From the NCBI RefSeq assembly GCF_026391055.1, contig NZ_JAPLET010000026.1, forward strand, positions 62,001 to 126,000: a stretch of 64,000 bases of DNA. The letters run 5' to 3'. This DNA comes from Spirosoma sp. (lineage in GTDB: Bacteria; Bacteroidota; Bacteroidia; Cytophagales; Spirosomataceae). Within the stretch, counting starts at the first letter, position 1. Every line of letters begins with the position of its first letter. The position numbers were made by a program, and so were the translations under genes. Shown piece after piece: positions 44,244-52,214 of this stretch. The notes under the pieces are model-generated. The model did not search any database. It was not told where the DNA came from and saw only the letters and a list, made by a program, of their open reading frames with translations.

Positions 44244-45965
44244 ATGGTCAATTTAATAGTAGATAGCCAGAAAGCCCGTACCTACGATGCCATTGTGATT
44301 GGCTCCGGCATGAGTGGCGGCTGGGCAGCAAAGGAACTTACCGAACACGGTCTGCATACGCTTTTACTGGAGCGGGGCAGGGACGTTAAACACGTTACCG
44401 GCTATCCTACTGCCATGCTGAACCCCTGGGACATGGAGCACCGGGGGCAGGTTCCGCTCATCAGTCGGCAGGAGTACTCCATTGCCAGTCGTAATTATGC
44501 GTTTCGGGAAGACACCCGTCATTTTTTCGCTAAAGACAGCGACCAGCCCTACATTCAGGAAAAGCCTTTCGACTGGATTCACGGGTATCAGGTGGGTGGT
44601 CGTTCGTTGCTTTGGGGACGGCAAACCCAACGCTGGAGCGATTTCGATTTTACGGGTCCAGTCCGCGACGGTTTTGCGGTAGACTGGCCCATTCGCTATG
44701 CTGATTTGGCCCCGTGGTACAGCCATGTCGAAAAATTTGCGGGCATTTCAGGAAATAAAGACGGGCTGGCGACCCTACCGGATGGCGAATTTCTGGCTCC
44801 ACACGAGATGTCATGCGTGGAAACCCATTTCAAAAAACAAGTGGCGGCTCACTATCCGGACCGCCACGTGATCATCGGCCGGGCAGCTCACCTGACAACG
44901 CCCCAGGACATTCATTTCCGGCAGGGGCGCGCTCAATGCCAGCACCGCACGTTATGCGAACGAGGCTGCCCTTATGGTGGCTATTACAGCAGCAATGCCT
45001 CCACCATTCCTTGGGCGCTTCGAACGGGAAAGCTAAGCTTACAGCCAAACTCGGTGGTACATTCCATTATTTTCGATAATAATAAACCAGCGGGAGGTAA
45101 GGCAACGGGCGTACGGGTCATCGACACCAACACCCTGCAAATGACGGAGTACTACGCCCGTATTATTTTCGTGAATGCATCGGCACTCCATACGAATCTT
45201 ATTTTACTAAACTCAACCTCAAACCGGTTTCCCAATGGGCTGGGTAATGATAATGGCCTACTGGGTACGCACATGGCGTTTCACAGTTACCGGGGTCGTA
45301 TGTCGGGCACATACGAAGGATTAAACACATTCACGACCGACGGACGCCGACCCAACAGCAGTTATATTCCACGATTCAGGAACGTTTACAAACAGGAAAC
45401 GGATTTTCTGCGTGGATATGCCGCTACCTTTTATGCGTCGAGAGAACCGATCCAAAACCAGGATGGCCTCGGTGCATCACTGAAACAGCGTTTGCTCGAT
45501 CCAACGCCGGGCGACTGGCAGGTGGGTTCTGCCATGATGGCCGAAACTATCCCGAAAGCCGAAAGTACCGTACGGCTGGACCCTACACGGAAAGACAACT
45601 TCGGAATTCCGCAACTCCGGGTATCGGTAGGCTACGATGCCAATGACGAAAAAATTCTGAAGGACTACTTCGAGCAGCTGACCGAGATGTTCACTCTGGC
45701 CGGATTTAGAAACATCCGCACTCAGGATACCGGCCGACTACCCGGCAGCGAAAACCACGAGATGGGGGGCGTTCGTATGGGACGTGACCCCAAAACATCA
45801 CTACTAAACCGCTGGAACCAGCTTCACCATTGCAAAAACGTTTTCGTTACTGACGGCGCCTGTATGACCTCCACCAGCACTCAAAACCCGTCTCTCACCT
45901 ATATGGCCCTCAGCGCAAGGGCCGCTAATTACGCCGTGAAGCAAATGAAAGCAGGGGCTTTGTAG
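44244..45965 (+). CDS. GMC-family FAD oxidoreductase
   Basis: A 573-residue flavoprotein of the glucose-methanol-choline superfamily, which oxidises sugars or alcohols. The FAD site is YDAIVIGSGMSGGWAAKEL near the N-terminus. VGGRSLLWG, a cysteine-rich CQHRTLCERGCPYGGY, HEMGGVRMG and FVTDGACMTSTSTQNPSLTYMALSARAA follow; the C-terminal block holds the catalytic His/Asn region. Starts at 44199 (GTG) and 44208 are in frame, but the relatives I recall begin at MVNLI(V/T)D, so I use 44244. No Tat signal or cytochrome partner is seen beside it. The substrate is unknown, with sugars or inositols as candidates. Confidence 0.85.
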   Translation: MVNLIVDSQKARTYDAIVIGSGMSGGWAAKELTEHGLHTLLLERGRDVKHVTGYPTAMLNPWDMEHRGQVPLISRQEYSIASRNYAFREDTRHFFAKDSDQPYIQEKPFDWIHGYQVGGRSLLWGRQTQRWSDFDFTGPVRDGFAVDWPIRYADLAPWYSHVEKFAGISGNKDGLATLPDGEFLAPHEMSCVETHFKKQVAAHYPDRHVIIGRAAHLTTPQDIHFRQGRAQCQHRTLCERGCPYGGYYSSNASTIPWALRTGKLSLQPNSVVHSIIFDNNKPAGGKATGVRVIDTNTLQMTEYYARIIFVNASALHTNLILLNSTSNRFPNGLGNDNGLLGTHMAFHSYRGRMSGTYEGLNTFTTDGRRPNSSYIPRFRNVYKQETDFLRGYAATFYASREPIQNQDGLGASLKQRLLDPTPGDWQVGSAMMAETIPKAESTVRLDPTRKDNFGIPQLRVSVGYDANDEKILKDYFEQLTEMFTLAGFRNIRTQDTGRLPGSENHEMGGVRMGRDPKTSLLNRWNQLHHCKNVFVTDGACMTSTSTQNPSLTYMALSARAANYAVKQMKAGAL

Positions 45966-45972
45966 CTGGTTA

Positions 45973-46048
45973 TTGGTTAGTAGTGATTGGTTATTATCCG
46001 ACGGTCGGCCTTCTAAGCACTTACGAATAACCAATCACTACTAACCAA
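45973..46048. terminator. 23-bp perfect inverted repeat between convergent genes
   Basis: TTGGTTAGTAGTGATTGGTT (45973-45992, continued to 45995) is exactly complementary to 46026-46048, leaving a 30-nt loop. It lies just after the GMC stop and just after the GH105 stop on the other strand. It is probably a shared stem-loop that ends both transcripts, though no long U tract is present. The arms are built of the repeated word GGTTA/GATTGGTT. Confidence 0.6.
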
Positions 46049-46051
46049 CAA

Positions 46052-47986
46052 CTATTTACCAGCCACCAGCCAGGTGGCCAATTCTTTGGCGGCTTGGAAG
46101 TTCTGGAATTTGGCGGGTATACGGCGCCCATCGACATACTCATTGTAGAGCCAGGGATCACCCACGGCAAACACTCTGCCCTTGCCCACTGTGGCCATAC
46201 CTATGATAATGTCGCCACCGTCGGTCACAGCGGCTTTGGCAGGAGCCTTCACAGCGAGGGGAGCCAGTTCTTTGATGTAGACCGTCCGGGTGGTCGGAAA
46301 GATAGACTGCCCTCCGGCGGGAATCGAGATTGTTCCCTGGTCCCACTGCGTGCCCTGTACCATGTTCCGGTTTTTGGGCAGAAACTGCATGCCAAAACGA
46401 GCGGCTAGCTTGTTGAAGTTCACATGCTCGCAGTTCGACGTGTCGTTGGCCATCAGCACCAGCGTACCACCAGCCTGCACCCAATCAGCAATAGCATTGA
46501 TATCCGTTTCACGAACGTAATTGGGTTTCGCGGTCTCCTTTGGTGTATCGGGATCGACAATGATGTAGACGTCTACTCCCTGCAGAGATGCGGCCGTTGG
46601 TGCCCCCGAAACGGTAGCGGTTTTGGCACCCAGATTCCGGAAGATGGTTCCCCACCAGTAAAAGCCCGAATGCATCTGGTCTTCCCAGGTGTAATGAAAC
46701 GGTTCCTGCTCACCCGTTGCCCCTTTCCGAAACTCGTGATTGAAGTAGTTATCGACGGCCACGGTTTTCCCTTTGGCGATGCCCCGCTCAGCAGCTATTT
46801 CCATTTCCACGCTGGCCATGATGAACGGACCAACGCCTTTCAGATCATCCTGACGCAATGGCTCGCTCAGATAGTACTCATAACTCCCGTCGCGGTACGG
46901 ATTTCCACCCAGGCCGCTTACCAGTACTGTCTTTTCGAGGTGAATCTGGCCTTGGGCATCGGTTGTAATAAAGTTTTTCAGAATACCGGCATACCCTTTT
47001 TGAGTCGACGCCCATAGTGAAGCAGGTAGATACCCCATCCGGATACCCTTCGCCAGGGCATACACGAACATCGACGTTCCTGATGCTTCGATGTAGTTTC
47101 CTTTATCACCAAGTCGGTCGGTAACCTGATACCAGCAGCCGGTTTTTGGGTCTTGGTATTTTACGATAGCAGGCATGACACGCTGCAATATTGCCACCAA
47201 TTCACCCCGGCGCGGGTGCGACTGCGGTACATAGTCGAGCGCATCGACGAGCGCCATTACATACCAGCCTATAGAACGGCTCCAGAAGTTGGGCGACTTG
47301 CCCGTTTGCTTATTGGCCCATTTCTGCTCCCGGCTTTCGTCCCAGCCATGATAAAGCAAACCCGTTTTTTCGTCGCGGGCGTGGTTCTCCATCCACACAA
47401 ACTGGTTGACGATATCGTCGAAGTTCTTGTCATCGCCATACAGGCTGGTATACTCCGCGTAGAACGGCTCGGCCATGTACAGGCCATCGAGCCACATCTG
47501 ATACGGATAGCGCTTCTTATGCCAGAAACCGCCTTCCTTCGTGCGCGGCTGTTGAGCGAGCTGCTTCCGGAGCACCTCGGCAGCTTTGCGGTATTTTGCG
47601 TTGCCCGGCAGCGATTGCTGCGCAAGCAGAAGCAAAGCCCGGCCGGGGGTTACAAAATCAATATTGTAATCATCCATTTTGTAAGTTCGGATATCGCCGT
47701 CGGCGTTTACATACCGGTCCATATTTTTCTGGATGTACTGAAAATACCGGTCATCAGCCGTGCGATACCAGACCTGTTCCACAGCTTCGAGCAGTACCCC
47801 CATTTCATACTCCCAGCGGGCGTCTTTACCTTCCTTGACATAAGCAATGGAATCGGCATTATTTGCCATGATCGTAGCCACCATTCGTTGTGACCAGGGG
47901 GTATCGCGCCCGGCTTTCTTAACCGTCGGCTGCGCCAGCGTCGCGTAGCTCACAAGTAACAGACTGCCCAATAGACTAAACTTCAT
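46052..47986 (-). CDS. Secreted GH105 unsaturated rhamnogalacturonyl hydrolase with extra C-terminal domain
   Basis: A 644-residue protein with a signal peptide (about 1-18, ending TLA-QP). The GH105/GH88 (alpha/alpha)6 barrel spans about 30-390, with YPYQMWLDGLYM carrying the catalytic Asp167 (counterpart of YteR Asp143) and FWSRSIGWYVMALVD. The enzyme removes the unsaturated uronic acid from pectin fragments made by lyases. The C-terminal about 230 residues form a second domain with VDVYIIVDPD, WVQAGGTLVLMAND and GKGRVFAVGDPWLYNE, which resembles a DUF4350/glutamine amidotransferase-like fold. The start at 47986 gives a normal signal peptide and fits the promoter at 48039-48046; the frame is open to 48049. 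Confidence 0.85.
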   Translation of the reverse strand: MKFSLLGSLLLVSYATLAQPTVKKAGRDTPWSQRMVATIMANNADSIAYVKEGKDARWEYEMGVLLEAVEQVWYRTADDRYFQYIQKNMDRYVNADGDIRTYKMDDYNIDFVTPGRALLLLAQQSLPGNAKYRKAAEVLRKQLAQQPRTKEGGFWHKKRYPYQMWLDGLYMAEPFYAEYTSLYGDDKNFDDIVNQFVWMENHARDEKTGLLYHGWDESREQKWANKQTGKSPNFWSRSIGWYVMALVDALDYVPQSHPRRGELVAILQRVMPAIVKYQDPKTGCWYQVTDRLGDKGNYIEASGTSMFVYALAKGIRMGYLPASLWASTQKGYAGILKNFITTDAQGQIHLEKTVLVSGLGGNPYRDGSYEYYLSEPLRQDDLKGVGPFIMASVEMEIAAERGIAKGKTVAVDNYFNHEFRKGATGEQEPFHYTWEDQMHSGFYWWGTIFRNLGAKTATVSGAPTAASLQGVDVYIIVDPDTPKETAKPNYVRETDINAIADWVQAGGTLVLMANDTSNCEHVNFNKLAARFGMQFLPKNRNMVQGTQWDQGTISIPAGGQSIFPTTRTVYIKELAPLAVKAPAKAAVTDGGDIIIGMATVGKGRVFAVGDPWLYNEYVDGRRIPAKFQNFQAAKELATWLVAGK

Positions 47987-48038
47987 CGTACTTAATTCAT
48001 GTTTTACCTTGAATAACGTACTCAAGGGAAATTCTACC

Positions 48039-48046
48039 CAAACATA
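48039..48046 (-). promoter_or_regulatory. Promoter -7 element for the GH105 gene
   Basis: On the minus strand TATGTTTG (48046-48039) matches TAnnTTTG, 53 bp before the ATG at 47986. A start near 48032 would leave a leader of about 46 nt. The upstream TTG element is not well matched. Confidence 0.5.
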
Positions 48047-48247
48047 CAAAAAAGGAAATCACTCCATGAAGCTGTATACGGCAGCATAGCCGAAGAAAAG
48101 GGCTGGAAATTGCCGTAAAAGAACCCAAAACGGTATATGCCTGTTACCAAAAAAGATAATAGCCTATCATTTTTGTGTACCGTATACGTTTAGTAAGTTT
48201 ATTTGCTGTTTAGCCGTGTTGGCGGTGTATACCGGTCTTTTTTGACA

Positions 48248-49825
48248 ATGATTCATCAACTTTCACTTACCTTACCTCCCGAACTGGCCCTGGACGAAAC
48301 TGTTTTCCGGGAACAGGCCTTAGCGCATCTCTCACTGCCCAACACGACGGACATCGTCGTGCGTAAACGTCGGCAGTCGATAGATGCCCGTAACCGGCAG
48401 GTTCGGGTAAAAGTCGATGCCGACGTTTATGCCGGAGAAACCCCTCCCCCGCTTATTCAATACCAGAAACCCCAAACGGATGTGAGCCGTGCACCTAAGG
48501 CTATTGTAGTGGGGGCTGGTCCTGCCGGCCTGTTTGCGGCCCTGCGTCTAATTGAGTTAGGCATCAAACCCATCGTGCTGGAACGCGGCAGCGATGTACG
48601 CGCCCGACGACGTGACCTGGCGGCTATCAACAAAGACCATATCGTTAACCCTGAGTCGAACTATTGCTTCGGCGAGGGCGGAGCCGGAACCTATTCGGAT
48701 GGTAAATTATACACCCGCTCCACCAAACGGGGCGATGTTCGGCGGATACTGGAAATTTTCGTAGCGCACGGAGCCACCGAACAGATTCTGGTCGATGCTC
48801 ACCCGCATATTGGCACAAACAAACTGCCTAACGTTGTGACGGACCTCCGCGATAGTATTCTGAAAGCGGGGGGTGAAGTTCGATTCGATACAAAAGTTAC
48901 GGACTTGATTCTGGCCGGTAACGAGTTAAAAGGCGTTGTGCTGGCTAACGGTGACTCACTTACGGGCATTGGTGTTATTCTGGCTACGGGCCACTCTGCC
49001 CGCGACATTTTTTATCTGCTGCACCAACGACATGTGCTGATCGAAGCCAAACCGTTTGCCATGGGTGTTCGTATTGAGCACCAGCAGAGCCTGATTGACC
49101 AGTTTCAGTACCATAGACCAACCCGGGGTGATTATTTACCGGCCGCTTCGTATAGCCTAATAGCACAAACACGTTTCAAAGGTATTGAGCGGGGCGTTTT
49201 CTCATTTTGTATGTGTCCGGGCGGGTTTATCGTTCCGGCAGCCACGGCACCGGGCGAACTGGTCGTTAACGGCATGTCGCCATCGCGCCGGGATTCGCAG
49301 TTTGCTAATTCGGGACTGGTCGTTGCCATTGCGGACGAAGACCTGCAACCCTACGCCGATGAAGGACCGCTGGCGGGTTTGGCCTTACAGCAGGACCTCG
49401 AACGGTGGGCATGCCGAATGGGCGATGGTCGACAAACAGCACCTGCCCAGCGCATAGCCGATTTTGTGGATGGGCGCGTGTCGAACCAGCTTTTGCCAAC
49501 GTCCTACCAGCCAGGTTTGGCTTCGGTAGATATGAGTGAAGTGCTGCCCGATCATATAGCGCAGCCGCTGCGGCAGGGCCTGCGGGACTTTGGACGGAAA
49601 ATGCGTGGGTACATGAGTAACGACGGGCAGGTAATTGGTGTTGAAAGCCGAACCTCTTCGCCCGTTCGTATTCCCCGTCACCGCGAAACCTGCGAGCATG
49701 TGCAGGTAAGCCGCTTATTTCCCTGCGGTGAAGGAGCAGGGTATGCCGGGGGTATTGTTTCGGCGGCCATGGATGGAGAGCGCTGCGCCGAGGAATTGGT
49801 TAAATTGTACAAAAAAGGATTGTAG
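48248..49825 (+). CDS. FAD-dependent dehydrogenase (COG2509 type)
   Basis: A 525-residue flavoprotein. The first about 80 residues form a small alpha/beta domain (LSLTLPPELALDE...VVRKRRQSIDAR), followed by the FAD Rossmann motif AIVVGAGPAGLFAALRLIELG and VLERG, NYCFGEGGAGTYSDGKLYTR, ATGHSARD and, at the end, FPCGEGAGYAGGIVSAAMDG. This is the pattern of the uncharacterised FAD-dependent dehydrogenases of COG2509, whose substrate is not known. The start at 48248 (MIHQLSLTLPPE) is used; the frame is open to 48203. It is divergent from the GH105 gene and is followed by a NUDIX gene after 120 bp. Confidence 0.88.
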   Translation: MIHQLSLTLPPELALDETVFREQALAHLSLPNTTDIVVRKRRQSIDARNRQVRVKVDADVYAGETPPPLIQYQKPQTDVSRAPKAIVVGAGPAGLFAALRLIELGIKPIVLERGSDVRARRRDLAAINKDHIVNPESNYCFGEGGAGTYSDGKLYTRSTKRGDVRRILEIFVAHGATEQILVDAHPHIGTNKLPNVVTDLRDSILKAGGEVRFDTKVTDLILAGNELKGVVLANGDSLTGIGVILATGHSARDIFYLLHQRHVLIEAKPFAMGVRIEHQQSLIDQFQYHRPTRGDYLPAASYSLIAQTRFKGIERGVFSFCMCPGGFIVPAATAPGELVVNGMSPSRRDSQFANSGLVVAIADEDLQPYADEGPLAGLALQQDLERWACRMGDGRQTAPAQRIADFVDGRVSNQLLPTSYQPGLASVDMSEVLPDHIAQPLRQGLRDFGRKMRGYMSNDGQVIGVESRTSSPVRIPRHRETCEHVQVSRLFPCGEGAGYAGGIVSAAMDGERCAEELVKLYKKGL

Positions 49826-49945
49826 CTTCAGGTTCTTGAAAGGCGAGTCAACTTTTCATATTTCAGATTGTTACAAGCATAAACGAACTATTGACACATA
49901 ACCGCTGAGCCGTTGACCCGTTACCTATAAATCCTGAACTGACTA

Positions 49946-50572
49946 ATGATTGGCACCAGTTTCCATACCTTCTCCGAACATCTGCGCCAACGCTTACAAA
50001 AGCCGTTGCCTGGTGAAGACGCCCATAAGAAAATGGCGTCGACAGCCCGGTATAGGCTCGGTATCAAACCGAATGAGCGGACGCGCCGGAGTGCGGTGCT
50101 GATTTGCTTTTACCCATACCAGAACTCGATTTATCTGCCCCTGATTCTCAGGCCCCAATATGACGGTGTTCATGCCGGACAAATGGCTTTTCCGGGTGGA
50201 CGGATGGAGCGCATTGACGAAAACCTCACGCGCACGGCCTTGCGGGAAGCACAGGAAGAGGTGGGCATTCGGGTGTCTGACGTGAAAGTGCTTGGCCTAC
50301 TGACCGAATTGTACATTCCTCCCAGCAACTTCTACGTTCAGCCGGTGGTAGGCGTCCTCCCCTATCGGCCAGACTTTTATCCAGACCCCCGCGAAGTAGA
50401 GGCCGTCGTGGAAGTAGACCTGGATACCCTGCTGGACGAAACCATCGTTGGCGACAGCCAGATCGACGTCCGGGGTGTAACGGTCGATGCCCCTTTTTAT
50501 CAAATACAGGGGTATCGGGTTTGGGGGGCTACAGCAATGATGATCAGCGAACTGCTCATGGTCATTGACTAG
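49946..50572 (+). CDS. NUDIX hydrolase, CoA pyrophosphatase type
   Basis: A 208-residue NUDIX protein. The core GQMAFPGGRMER...TALREAQEEVGI is the NUDIX box with the metal-binding REAQEE. The preceding HAGQMAFPGG and the length are typical of the CoA pyrophosphatase group (NudL/Nudt7-like), which splits CoA into 3',5'-ADP and phosphopantetheine. YIPPSNFYVQPVVG supports this group. The ATG at 49946 follows an ordinary intergenic stretch. No functional link to the flavoprotein upstream is visible. Confidence 0.85.
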   Translation: MIGTSFHTFSEHLRQRLQKPLPGEDAHKKMASTARYRLGIKPNERTRRSAVLICFYPYQNSIYLPLILRPQYDGVHAGQMAFPGGRMERIDENLTRTALREAQEEVGIRVSDVKVLGLLTELYIPPSNFYVQPVVGVLPYRPDFYPDPREVEAVVEVDLDTLLDETIVGDSQIDVRGVTVDAPFYQIQGYRVWGATAMMISELLMVID

Positions 50573-50993
50573 CCTCAACGGGGATTGCCACTAAACTTAT
50601 TCTACCCGTTAACTCTAGTTAATAGGTTAAGAAACAAAAGTTTAGCCTTCCGGGCGTACCACCAAAAATTACTGAATTAAGTAATTCCTGAATGTCACGC
50701 CTATGCCTATACGCCTAAGAATTCAGTCTTACATTTCTTAGTCTATTCATAACCAATCAGTAAGCGTACACTTCTATTAAAAAAATGCACTTACCTACTT
50801 GTTTGGCATAAGGAAATATACGGATTCTACGTTTATCTTTTCAGCCGTATGAGTCTCAATAATCCGCACAAAATCCATTCATATTCAATTAGCTACCGAT
50901 TGTTATAGTCGTCATCCTTAATAGCTTTGTAGTTCAAGAACAAACGCGGCTACTTAGCCGTTTAATTATAGGCCCTTCTGACTATATTTTCCT
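50573..50993. other. 421-bp gap before the RND operon
   Basis: No gene is seen. Contents: a small inverted repeat AATTACT-gaatta-AGTAATT (50667-50686), which could be a regulator site although it is far from the promoter, and a well-formed promoter at 50899-50929. Confidence 0.55.
50899..50929 (+). promoter_or_regulatory. Bacteroidetes-type promoter of the RND efflux operon
   Basis: ATTG (50899-50902), a spacer of 19 nt, and TAGCTTTG (50922-50929) match the TTG - N19 - TAnnTTTG consensus in full. Transcription would start near 50936, giving a leader of about 58 nt to the GTG start at 50994. Confidence 0.7.
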
Positions 50994-52166
50994 GTGAAAA
51001 GATGGATTGCTATCGTTCTCGTCGTTTTAGTACTCGGCGGGATAATTGTGTACAACAAGGTATTACACCCCGCCCCGGGCGCATCGGCAGGCGGGGGTGG
51101 CGGTAAAGGTGGATCCGACGCTAAAGGTGGACCCGGTGGCAAAGGCGGACCCGGCGGACCGGGGGGGGGCGGACCAACGAACGTGAACGGCTATGTGGTT
51201 ATATCTCAGAACCTGCGCGAAGATATTGTTTCCAGTGGCTCGCTGCTACCAAATGAGCAGGTTGACATTTACCCCGAGATTTCAGCCCGAATTACGCAGC
51301 TTAACATTAAGGAAGGTATGCCGGTAGCCAAAGGAGCTTTGCTGGTCAAACTCTTTGACGCCGACCTGAAGGCCCAACTTCAGAAACTGCAAGCCCAGGC
51401 CGATAATGCCCGCCGTACCGAAGAACGAAATAAACAATTACTGGAACGGGGTGGTATCAGTCAGCAGGAGTATGACATTGTTACAACAAATTTACGCTCC
51501 TCCCTTGCCGACATCGAACTGGTAAAAGCGAACCTGCAACGAACAGAGATCAGAGCACCTTTTTCGGGGGTTATTGGCCTTCGTAACGTAAGTGCCGGAG
51601 CCGTTGTGTCGCCCAATACGCTCATTGCCCGTCTGCAACAGATATCATCACTTAAACTTGATTTCTCTATTCCAGAAAAATACGGCCCGGCAGTACATAA
51701 TGGCAGCCAGATTTCGTTCATGGTAGACGGAAGCGGTCAGTCAAGTCAGGGTGTTGTTTATGCTATCGAGCCGGGGGTTGAGGAACAGACACGTAACCTA
51801 CGTATCCGGGCCAGAGTCAATAATACGGGCGTTGAAAAAGGACTACCCCGTTTCCGTCCGGGTTCATTTGCGCGGGTAACCTTAACGATTCAGAACGAAC
51901 AAAGCCTGGTTGTTCCTACACAGGCCATTATTCCACAAACTCGAACCAATCAGGTTATTCTGGTGAAAAATGGCAAAGCCCTTTTTAAGGATGTAAGAAC
52001 CGGTTTGCGTACCGCCGGCAGCATACAGATTTTATCTGGCTTACAGAAAGGGGATACAGTAGCAACGACGGGTTTGCTGTTTTTAAAGCCAGACTCCCCC
52101 GTCAAGATCAACAAGGTGATTACCCTGCCAGCGACAGGGGCTGAGCCTAAAGTAGCAGTCAAGTAA
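50994..52166 (+). CDS. RND efflux periplasmic adaptor with a glycine-rich linker
   Basis: A 390-residue membrane-fusion protein that bridges the inner-membrane pump and an outer-membrane channel. Order: an N-terminal membrane anchor (about 4-20); a linker of about 33 residues (30-62) consisting mostly of Gly, Lys, Pro and Ser (AGGGGGKGGSDAKGG, PGGPGGGG); a barrel-sandwich hybrid domain with ISARITQLNIKEG; a coiled-coil hairpin (about 120-180); RAPFSGVIGLRNVSAGAVV; and beta-barrel and membrane-proximal domains. The start is GTG (MKRWIAIVLVV). The pump gene follows after 48 bp. The Gly-rich stretch is unusual; DNA-level slippage there could change its length. Confidence 0.88.
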   Translation: MKRWIAIVLVVLVLGGIIVYNKVLHPAPGASAGGGGGKGGSDAKGGPGGKGGPGGPGGGGPTNVNGYVVISQNLREDIVSSGSLLPNEQVDIYPEISARITQLNIKEGMPVAKGALLVKLFDADLKAQLQKLQAQADNARRTEERNKQLLERGGISQQEYDIVTTNLRSSLADIELVKANLQRTEIRAPFSGVIGLRNVSAGAVVSPNTLIARLQQISSLKLDFSIPEKYGPAVHNGSQISFMVDGSGQSSQGVVYAIEPGVEEQTRNLRIRARVNNTGVEKGLPRFRPGSFARVTLTIQNEQSLVVPTQAIIPQTRTNQVILVKNGKALFKDVRTGLRTAGSIQILSGLQKGDTVATTGLLFLKPDSPVKINKVITLPATGAEPKVAVK

Positions 52167-52214
52167 AATGGGAATACAGACTACTAAAACCCGACAACAT
52201 AAACTCAACCAATC

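Noticed and set aside
46424..47893. Long plus-strand frames (197 and 246 codons) opposite the GH105 gene
   Set aside because: They are antisense shadows of a well-supported enzyme gene with clear motifs and signal peptide.
51080..51182. Possible frameshift or CRISPR-like repeat in the G-rich stretch
   Set aside because: The frame is continuous into the adaptor domain on both sides; units are short Gly codon repeats without spacers.
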